DNA from: Variovorax sp. TBS-050B | GTDB lineage: Bacteria; Pseudomonadota; Gammaproteobacteria; Burkholderiales; Burkholderiaceae_C | Assembly (NCBI RefSeq): GCF_029893635.1 | Contig: NZ_JARXYR010000001.1 | Location: forward strand, 310,001-374,000 | Length of the DNA stretch: 64,000 bases | Reading direction: 5' to 3' | Shown: piece after piece, positions 58,310-64,000 of the stretch | Layout: every line of letters begins with the position of its first letter | Numbering within the stretch: position 1 is the stretch's first letter | The notes under the pieces: generated by a model | Told to the model about the DNA's origin: nothing | Seen by the model: only the letters and a program-made list of their open reading frames with translations | Database searches by the model: none | Position numbers and translations under genes: made by a program

Positions 58310-58311
58310 TC

Positions 58312-58626
58312 ATGGCAACGACCACACGCATGGTGCGATACACCCTCAAGGCCGATCGCGTCGCGGAGAACGAGCGCCTGGTGCGCGCGGTGTTCCAGGC
58401 ACTGCAGGCGGCCGCGCCGGCCGGCCTGCGCTACGCCACCTTCAAGCAGGCGGACGGCGTGAGCTTCATGCATCTCGTCTCGCAGCCGGCCGGCGGCGAT
58501 ACTTCCGCGCTGACTTCGCTGCCCGAATTCCAGGCCTTCGTCGCCGAGATCCGGTCGCGCTGCGAAACACCCCCCGTCACCACCGAGCTCGAGGAGATCG
58601 GCAACCATGGATTCACCGCAGCCTAG
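58312..58626 (+). CDS. Small ABM-fold-like protein
   Basis: A 104-residue protein whose ATG is 2 bp after the MFS stop. MVRYTLKADRVAENERLVRA at the start and FVAEIRSRCETPPVTTELEE at the end fit a dimeric alpha+beta barrel (antibiotic-monooxygenase-like, ABM) or DUF1330-like fold, but no catalytic residues are diagnostic. It overlaps the sigma-factor gene by 20 nt. It probably acts in the same process as the efflux pump. The family call is tentative. Confidence 0.6.
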   Translation: MATTTRMVRYTLKADRVAENERLVRAVFQALQAAAPAGLRYATFKQADGVSFMHLVSQPAGGDTSALTSLPEFQAFVAEIRSRCETPPVTTELEEIGNHGFTAA

Positions 58627-59551
58627 GCCCGAAGCGGGCGCGATCCTCGGCACGCTGGAAGAAGCGCGCCGCCAGTTCCTGGCGCTGGTGGACGACGCGC
58701 GGCCCGAGCTGCACCGCTACTGCACGCGCATGACCGGTTCGGTCGCCGATGGCGAGGACGTGGTGCAGGACACGCTCGCGCGGGCGTACTACCAGCTGTC
58801 GGAGTTCAAGACGCTGCCGCCGCTGCGCCCCTGGCTGTTCCGCATCGCCCACAACCGTGCCGTCGATCGCTGGCGCCACGACGCCTTCCTGCGCACCGAG
58901 CCGCTCGATGCCGCCGCGGACATCGCCGACGACGCCGAAAGCGAACCCGAGCAGGCGCTGGACCGGCAGCAGACGATGAAGCTCGCGCTGTCGTGCTTCC
59001 TGCAGCTGGCGCCCGCGCAGCGCGGCTGCGTGATCCTCAAGGACGTGCTCGACCATTCGCTCGAGGAGATCGCCGCCGAGCTCGACCTGAGCGTGCCCGC
59101 GGTCAAGGCCGCGCTGCACCGCGGCCGGGCGCTGCTGCGCGCGGGTTCCGAAGCGCCGTCGCCGCCCTCGCCCGCACGGCCCGCCTTCTCCCCGGCGCTG
59201 CTGCGCTACACCGCCCTCTTCAACGCGCGCGACTGGGACGGCGTGCGCGCGATGCTGGCCGACGAAGTGCGGCTCGACCTGGTCTCGCGGCGCAAGGCCG
59301 CGGGACGGCGCGACGTGTCGGTCTACTTCACCAACTATGCCGCGCTCCACGACTGGCATCTGGTGCCCGCCTGGCTCGACGGCCGCGAGGTGCTCGCGGT
59401 GCTGCCCGCACCCGGCGCGGCGCGGCCGCAGTCCTTCATCGAGCTGGCATGGGACCCGCAGGGCCGCGTGCAGGCGATCCGCGACTACCGCTACGTGCGC
59501 TACATCGCAGAGGACGCGCAGATCGAGCTCTTCCGCGGCACCGCCGCGTAG
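58607..59551 (+). CDS. ECF sigma factor with C-terminal SnoaL-like domain
   Basis: A 314-residue sigma-70-family factor. Region 2 is seen in ELHRYCTRMTGSVADGEDVV to PPLRPWLFRIAHNRAVDRWR (about residues 34-90). Region 4 has LAPAQRGCVILKDVLDHSLE and IAAELDLSVPAVKAALHRGR (about 133-175). About 120 extra residues (YTALFNARDWDGVRAMLADE onwards) form a SnoaL/NTF2-like domain, as in the SigJ/ECF41-type factors whose tail replaces an anti-sigma factor. No anti-sigma gene adjoins it. It overlaps the small protein gene by 20 nt and may regulate the efflux operon. Confidence 0.88.
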   Translation: MDSPQPRPEAGAILGTLEEARRQFLALVDDARPELHRYCTRMTGSVADGEDVVQDTLARAYYQLSEFKTLPPLRPWLFRIAHNRAVDRWRHDAFLRTEPLDAAADIADDAESEPEQALDRQQTMKLALSCFLQLAPAQRGCVILKDVLDHSLEEIAAELDLSVPAVKAALHRGRALLRAGSEAPSPPSPARPAFSPALLRYTALFNARDWDGVRAMLADEVRLDLVSRRKAAGRRDVSVYFTNYAALHDWHLVPAWLDGREVLAVLPAPGAARPQSFIELAWDPQGRVQAIRDYRYVRYIAEDAQIELFRGTAA

Positions 59552-59680
59552 ATCGCCCCACGCCATCTTCTTGCGCTGCATCAAGGCGCGGGCCTGATGC
59601 GTCGCTACATTGGCCTGGTCGACGAACCCGTTTCGACGGCATCGTGGGGTGAAGGCACCGGTCGCCGGGTGCTTTCATTG

Positions 59681-59718
59681 GGCTCGCCCTCCGCAAGGAA
59701 GGCGAGCCTTCTTTTTTT
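59681..59718 (+). terminator. Rho-independent terminator after the sigma-factor gene
   Basis: GGCTCGCC (59681-59688) and GGCGAGCC (59701-59708) form a perfect 8-bp stem with a 12-nt loop, followed by TTCTTTTTTT. The T run is on the plus strand, so it ends transcription of the plus-strand operon 130 bp after the sigma gene stop. Confidence 0.85.
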
Positions 59719-59746
59719 CTGCTGCAGCTGCCGCCGCAGCCGCCGC

Positions 59747-60115
59747 TCAGGCCGAGCGGCCGTCGAAGTGCGTGACGGGCACCGCCTGCAGGTCGATGCC
59801 CTCGATGCAGCGGACGTTGATCGCCGCCATCTCCTCGCCCTTGGGCGTCTTGCCGAGGGCATAGGGATGGATGCCGCAGTGCAGGCAGAAGCGGTGCGCG
59901 ATCGCATGCTTGTTGAAAAGGTAGGTGCCGGCGTTCTCGTCGGGCGTGAGCAGCCGGAAGGCACTGCGCGGCACGAACCACAGCAGCGAACCCTTGCGCT
60001 GGCAGATCGAGCAGTTGCATGCCATGGCCGAGTTGATCTCGCCCTCGACTTCGTATTTCACGCGGCCGCAGTGGCAGCTTCCAACGTGCTTCTGGGCGGC
60101 AGGGGCCTGATCCAT
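59747..60115 (-). CDS. GFA-family zinc protein
   Basis: A 122-residue protein from the ATG at 60115, with GAGGAG upstream. It has the Gfa/CENP-V zinc pattern: GSCHCGRVKYEVEG (Cys14 and Cys16), CNCSICQRKGSLLW (Cys33, Cys35 and Cys38) and HRFCLHCGIHPYALG (two further Cys). Members bind one or two Zn2+ and were named after glutathione-dependent formaldehyde-activating enzyme; most have no proven activity. The lone gene converges on the sigma-factor operon and is divergent from the adhesin. Confidence 0.87.
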   Translation of the reverse strand: MDQAPAAQKHVGSCHCGRVKYEVEGEINSAMACNCSICQRKGSLLWFVPRSAFRLLTPDENAGTYLFNKHAIAHRFCLHCGIHPYALGKTPKGEEMAAINVRCIEGIDLQAVPVTHFDGRSA

Positions 60116-60698
60116 GGGTGCTCCTCGATACTGAACTGATGGGTTGAGTATGTGGCTCGGCCGCCGTGATGTCAAGCGTGTGCCGGGTGAACGCAATACA
60201 GCGCTTGTCCGGTTATTGCAATGGAATGGGCGGATTTCTTGAACCGACGAGAGCAACGTGCTTATTTCTTTGAATTGCAGTGGAAAGTAGATATTTCCAC
60301 GTTTGAAGCATGCAGGTATTGATATGGAGCCATACATAAATGGACATGGATTGTTGAATCGGCTTCTCGAGAACTGGTGCCAGCACGATTCACGCGGAAC
60401 TGGAATGCGGCGCACTTAAAGAAAAGATCGTAAGTTACTGATTATTAAGTGCTAATCCGTACGAATAAAAGGAGATTGGTGGTGTGTTATTCGCGCGGAA
60501 ACAATTTGTATTTTCGCATTACTATCGATATGAATTTATTGATTAAGAGTCCGTCGCGCTGACTCCAAAAAGAGACAGGCCAAGTTGAAATGAGTCCGTC
60601 CACTATTAAGATTTATTTGCAGCAGTTTCTAGAAATTGCATGCAATTCAAATTGCTTACATAAGCGGTTTAGCGGTCTTACAACGGTGGATGAGGCAC
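60116..60698 (+). promoter_or_regulatory. AT-rich intergenic region upstream of the trimeric adhesin
   Basis: These 583 bp hold no convincing gene and differ sharply from the rest: 60421-60480 has only 20 G/C in 60. Two exact copies of GAGTCCGTC lie 45 bp apart (60547-60555 and 60592-60600), the first followed by an inverted GACTC. AGGAG (60470-60474) precedes tiny GTG-started frames of 20-26 codons. I read it as a long regulated promoter, probably a target of a xenogeneic silencer. Confidence 0.55.
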
Positions 60699-63600
60699 AT
60701 GAATACAACTTATCGCTCGATCTGGAACGAATCCCTTGGGGCTTGGGTGGCGGCGTCGGAACTCGCGCGCGCCGGTGGACGGCGCGGCGGTTCCAGCGCT
60801 GACGCGGCGCGCGCGCCGGAGGCGCTGCGAATGCCGCCTTCGAGATACCTTCGTGCGAGCCTCATGGGTGCTCTGCTGGCAATCGGCGGAGGCTGGTCCG
60901 CCGTGGCGCAGGCGCAATCCGTGAACTGCACCCCGTCGCCGTACAACTTTTACAGCGGCTCGGTTTCGTGCATGGGCTACTTGGCGACTGCGACAGGGCC
61001 GGGCGCAACCGCGCTCGGTTACAACGCCCGAGCCGATCTCGACGGCGCGCTGGCTGTCGGGTTCAACGCCCACAGTTCCGTGCAGAACGCCGTTGCCCTG
61101 GGCGCGAACACCGTCTCGGCCGCGCAGTATTCGGTGGCCATTGGTCTGAACGCAGCGGCATCAGGTACGGGAGGCGCAATCGCGATAGGTAGCAACACTG
61201 TCTCCAACAACGTCAATTCTGTGGCGATCGGCGTCGATGCCAGGGCCACCTCAGCAGGTGCCAGCGCCCTGGGCACCTTCGCCAATGCCGCAGGCGGAAA
61301 TTCCACGGCACTGGGTGTCAGTTCCTGGACCGGTGCCGGCTATGCGCTCGCGGGTGGCTGGGGATCCCAGGCCGGCGGAACGCGGTCCGTCGCGCTAGGA
61401 AACGAGTCAAAGGCACTCGACGCCGCCGCCACAGCCGTGGGCAACAGCGCCCGGGCGCTGGGGAACAGTTCGCTGGCACTGGGTGCAGAAGCACTCGCCA
61501 TCGGGGCCAGTACGGTGTCGGTGGGCCAGGGGGCGGGTGCGGGCTCGACGGTTGCCAACACCGGCTCGACCGCAGTGGGCATTGCAACCGGAACTTTGGT
61601 CAGCGGCGCGCAGAACACCGCCATGGGCGGAGGCATAGCGAGCGTGATGCGGGGCGCGGGCTCGGGCGTGAGCGGAACGCGCAACCTGGCCTTCGGCACG
61701 GGCGACGGCACGGTCGCCTACGACGGCACCTTGAAGGCTGCAGCAGGCAGCCTCGTCAGCGGCAACGACAACATCGCCATCGGCACGAACGCCGGCATCG
61801 GCATTGCCGCCAGCGGAACGACGTCGATCGGTCTCAGCGCGAAGGCCAGTGCCGCCAATGCGCTGGCGCTCGGAAGCTTCGCGGTCGCCGATTCCGCCGA
61901 AGCGGTCGCCGTGGGCACCAACGCCGTCGCGACCGGCGGCAAGGCCGTCTCCATCGGCTCGGGCAACACGGCCTACGGCGATGGCGCGGTCGCGATCGGC
62001 GACCCGAGCTTCGCGAGCGGCACCGGCGCCTTCGTCGGCGGTGCGAACAACATCGCCAACAGCGACGGGACCGCGAGCGCCACGGCCGCCAACCAGGCCA
62101 ACGGCGCGGTGGCGATCGGCAACGGCAACAGCGCGATCGGCCAGGGCAGCGTGGCGCTGGGCAACGGCTCGGTCGCGGGTGCCGTGGGCAAGGCCGGCAA
62201 CGTGGCGATCGGCGACGGCGCGACGGCGACCGCGAGCGCGGGCGACGTGGCACTGGGCTCGGGCTCCGTCACGGCGGCGGCCGTGGGGACGCCCGGCATC
62301 ACGATCAACGGCAAGAACTTCGTGTTTCAGGGGACCGCGCCGACGAGCACCATCAGCGTCGGCGCGCCGGGCGCCGAGCGCACCATCACCAACGTGGCGG
62401 CGGGCCGCATTGCGGGCGACTCGACCGATGCGATCAACGGCTCGCAGCTGTTCGCGGCCACGAGCGCGATCGAGAACCTCAGCACCGTCGTCGACGCCAA
62501 CAAGATCAGCTACTACAGCGTCGCCTCCACGGGCGGAACCAACGAGAACAACGAAGGCGCGATCGGTGCCGATGCCATCGCGCTCGGCAAGAACGCGGGC
62601 GCGAGCGGCGCGGCTTCGGTGGCGGTCGGCCTCGGGGCCACGGCCGCGACGGCCAACAGCGTGGCGCTCGGCGCGGGCTCGGCCACGGGCGCCGTCGTGA
62701 ACACGCCGAGCGCCACGATCGACGGCAAGGTCTACAACTTCGCGGGCGCCGCGGCGGTGGGCACGGTCAGCGTCGGCACCGTGGGCGCGGAGCGCACCAT
62801 CACGAACGTGGCGGCCGGCCAGATCTCGGGCAGCTCGACCGACGCGATCAACGGCTCCCAGCTGTTCGCCACCAACCAGTCGATCGAGAACCTCAGCTCC
62901 ACGGTCGCCGCGAACCGGGTCAACTACTACAGCGTCAACTCCACCGGCGGCACGAACGAGGACAACAAGGGCGCGACCGGTCTCGACGCGATCGCCTCGG
63001 GCAAGAACGCCAGCGCCACCATCGACGGCGCCGTGGCCATCGGCGCGGGCGCGGTGTCCGACCGCGCGATCGCGCCCTCCACGGGCAACATCCCGGCCGG
63101 CAGCTCGATGATCAGCTACAACACCACGGACCGCACGCTGCTCGGCGCGCTGTCCGTCGGCAGCGCGACCACCTACCGGCAGATCACCAACGTGGCCGAC
63201 GGCACGCAGGCGCAGGACGCGGTGACGGTGCGGCAGCTCTCGGGCGCGCTGACCTCGTTCGCGGTCACGCCGACGCTGTACTTCCATGCCAACTCGGCCG
63301 CGGCCGATTCGCTCGCGATCGGCGCGGAGTCGGTGGCGGTGGGCCCGCAGACGGTGGTCAACGGCAACAACGGCGTGGGCATCGGCAACGGCGCGATCGT
63401 GCAGCAGAGCGCGCCCGGCGGCGTGGCGATCGGCCAGGGCGCGACCTCGCACCTGGCGGATGCCATCGCGCTCGGCACGCAGTCTTCCGCTGCCGCGGTG
63501 CAGGGCGTGGCCCTCGGCGCGGGCACCAGCGTGACGCAGGCCGGCGGCGTGGCGCTCGGCGCGGGCTCGGTGGCCTCCACGGCCGCCGGCGTGGCGGGCT

Positions 63601-64000
63601 ACGTGCCGCCGACCGCGACCGAGGCGCAGCGCATCGCGATCGGCGCCACCACCAGCACGCTGGCGGCGGTGTCGGTGGGCGACGCAGCCAATGGCCAGTT
63701 CCGCCAGATCACGGGCCTGGCCGCCGGCACGGCCGACAGCGATGCGGTCAACGTGTCGCAGCTGCGCGGCGTGCAGGGCGTGGTGGCGGTGATCGACCAG
63801 TCGACCATCAAGTACGACAGCAACCCGGACGGCACGGTCAACTACAACAGCGTGACGATGGGCGGCGGCAATGCCACCGGCCCGGTCGCCGTGCACAACG
63901 TGGCGCCCGGCGTGGCGGGCACCGACGCGGTGAACGTCAACCAGCTCAATGCGCTCGGCGGCAACCTCAACAACCGCATCGACGCGGTGAACAGCCGCAT
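60699..64000 (+). CDS. Trimeric autotransporter adhesin (YadA/Hep_Hag type), 3' end outside window
   Basis: Open from the ATG at 60699 to the window end: 1100 codons, C-terminal anchor missing. The ESPR is MNTTYRSIWNESLGAWVAAS, and the signal core LMGALLAIGGGWSAVAQAQ ends near residue 73. The head is made of many YadA-head repeats of 14-16 residues ending in A-x-G/A-L-G or A-I-G (for example SVALGNGSVAGAVGKAGNVA). Neck/HIM motifs follow: ERTITNVAAGRIAGDSTDAI and NGSQLF, seen twice, and later ITGLAAGTADSDAVNVSQL and VAPGVAGTDAVNVNQLNALG. It forms a trimer on the surface and binds host or plant matrix or other cells. Two cysteines lie just after the signal (NCTP, SCMG). Confidence 0.92.
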   Translation, partial: MNTTYRSIWNESLGAWVAASELARAGGRRGGSSADAARAPEALRMPPSRYLRASLMGALLAIGGGWSAVAQAQSVNCTPSPYNFYSGSVSCMGYLATATGPGATALGYNARADLDGALAVGFNAHSSVQNAVALGANTVSAAQYSVAIGLNAAASGTGGAIAIGSNTVSNNVNSVAIGVDARATSAGASALGTFANAAGGNSTALGVSSWTGAGYALAGGWGSQAGGTRSVALGNESKALDAAATAVGNSARALGNSSLALGAEALAIGASTVSVGQGAGAGSTVANTGSTAVGIATGTLVSGAQNTAMGGGIASVMRGAGSGVSGTRNLAFGTGDGTVAYDGTLKAAAGSLVSGNDNIAIGTNAGIGIAASGTTSIGLSAKASAANALALGSFAVADSAEAVAVGTNAVATGGKAVSIGSGNTAYGDGAVAIGDPSFASGTGAFVGGANNIANSDGTASATAANQANGAVAIGNGNSAIGQGSVALGNGSVAGAVGKAGNVAIGDGATATASAGDVALGSGSVTAAAVGTPGITINGKNFVFQGTAPTSTISVGAPGAERTITNVAAGRIAGDSTDAINGSQLFAATSAIENLSTVVDANKISYYSVASTGGTNENNEGAIGADAIALGKNAGASGAASVAVGLGATAATANSVALGAGSATGAVVNTPSATIDGKVYNFAGAAAVGTVSVGTVGAERTITNVAAGQISGSSTDAINGSQLFATNQSIENLSSTVAANRVNYYSVNSTGGTNEDNKGATGLDAIASGKNASATIDGAVAIGAGAVSDRAIAPSTGNIPAGSSMISYNTTDRTLLGALSVGSATTYRQITNVADGTQAQDAVTVRQLSGALTSFAVTPTLYFHANSAAADSLAIGAESVAVGPQTVVNGNNGVGIGNGAIVQQSAPGGVAIGQGATSHLADAIALGTQSSAAAVQGVALGAGTSVTQAGGVALGAGSVASTAAGVAGYVPPTATEAQRIAIGATTSTLAAVSVGDAANGQFRQITGLAAGTADSDAVNVSQLRGVQGVVAVIDQSTIKYDSNPDGTVNYNSVTMGGGNATGPVAVHNVAPGVAGTDAVNVNQLNALGGNLNNRIDAVNSR
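62289..63116 (+). repeat. Tandem 138-codon duplication in the adhesin
   Basis: Two units of 414 bp each begin at 62289 (TPGITINGKNF) and 62703 (TPSATIDGKVYNF). The internal ERTITNVAAG motifs begin at 62376 and 62790, again exactly 414 bp apart. Each unit holds a neck motif, a NKISYYSV/NRVNYYSV stalk piece, a GGTNExN turn and YadA-head repeats. The units remain partly identical in DNA. Confidence 0.8.

Noticed and set aside
60590..60802. A 70-codon ORF just before and over the adhesin start
   Set aside because: No Shine-Dalgarno precedes its ATG, and it overlaps about 100 bp of the adhesin ESPR in another frame. Its second half is simply the shifted adhesin sequence.

Overview
The window is uniformly GC-rich with a strong G/C third-codon-position bias. 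It reads as the chromosome of a betaproteobacterium, most likely a Comamonadaceae/Variovorax-type soil or rhizosphere bacterium. The reasons are the Bug-type (tripartite tricarboxylate) solute-binding proteins, the DUF3649-PepSY-DUF3325 iron cassette, the ESPR-type autotransporter signal peptides and the mix of regulators. This assignment is inference from gene content. I see no rRNA, tRNA, CRISPR array, phage or intact insertion sequence.

Layout. 1-2 kb: the tail of a membrane protein, an AraC regulator, a DUF2834 protein and an NTF2-like protein. 1.8-5.2 kb (minus): a response regulator/histidine kinase pair followed by TerC-type membrane and universal stress proteins. 5.3-9.2 kb: a zinc-ribbon membrane protein, a DUF1266 protein and an exported SMP-30-type lactonase. 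9.3-9.7 kb: debris of toxin-antitoxin genes. 9.8-12.1 kb: an iron-uptake accessory operon with a Fur-like box. 12.2-15.4 kb: a glycosyltransferase 2/outer-membrane barrel pair behind a perfect CRP-type palindrome, then an AadA-like adenylyltransferase. 15.4-19.9 kb: an exported TPR-CHAT peptidase divergent from an exported small protein and a zinc-ribbon membrane protein. 20-25.8 kb: a giant PATR-repeat autotransporter. 25.8-29.1 kb (minus): glycogen debranching enzyme, 3-methyladenine glycosylase and an exported hypothetical protein. 29.4-33 kb: a SulP transporter, a DinB protein and a TetR regulator.

33.2-42.2 kb is a catabolic region: GntR-FCD regulator, ThDP enzyme, two Bug binding proteins, a glyoxalase-fold protein, DUF3237, a LuxR regulator, an FAD monooxygenase and an ornithine-cyclodeaminase-like enzyme. 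42.3-46.1 kb holds a YdeI-like protein, a MerR/MFS efflux pair and a hypothetical protein. 46.2-48.4 kb is an arsenic operon arsR-aqpS-arsC-arsH with no dedicated efflux pump, so arsenite would leave through the aquaglyceroporin. 48.4-50.8 kb is a coupled SDR/trehalase pair. 51-53.4 kb is a TonB-dependent siderophore receptor with a near-consensus Fur box. 53.5-56.8 kb is a multi-PAS GGDEF/EAL protein with a degenerate GGDEF motif. 56.9-59.6 kb is an EmrB-type exporter, a small protein and an ECF sigma factor with a C-terminal SnoaL-like domain. A GFA-family protein follows. The window ends inside a YadA-type trimeric autotransporter adhesin, preceded by an AT-rich 0.58-kb intergenic region.

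Themes are surface structures (two autotransporters, a polysaccharide synthase/barrel pair, a c-di-GMP protein), iron and metalloid handling, and scavenging of organic acids and aromatics. The least conventional parts are the exported CHAT-TPR locus, the two-gene polysaccharide module, the pump-less ars operon and the AT-rich adhesin promoter region.
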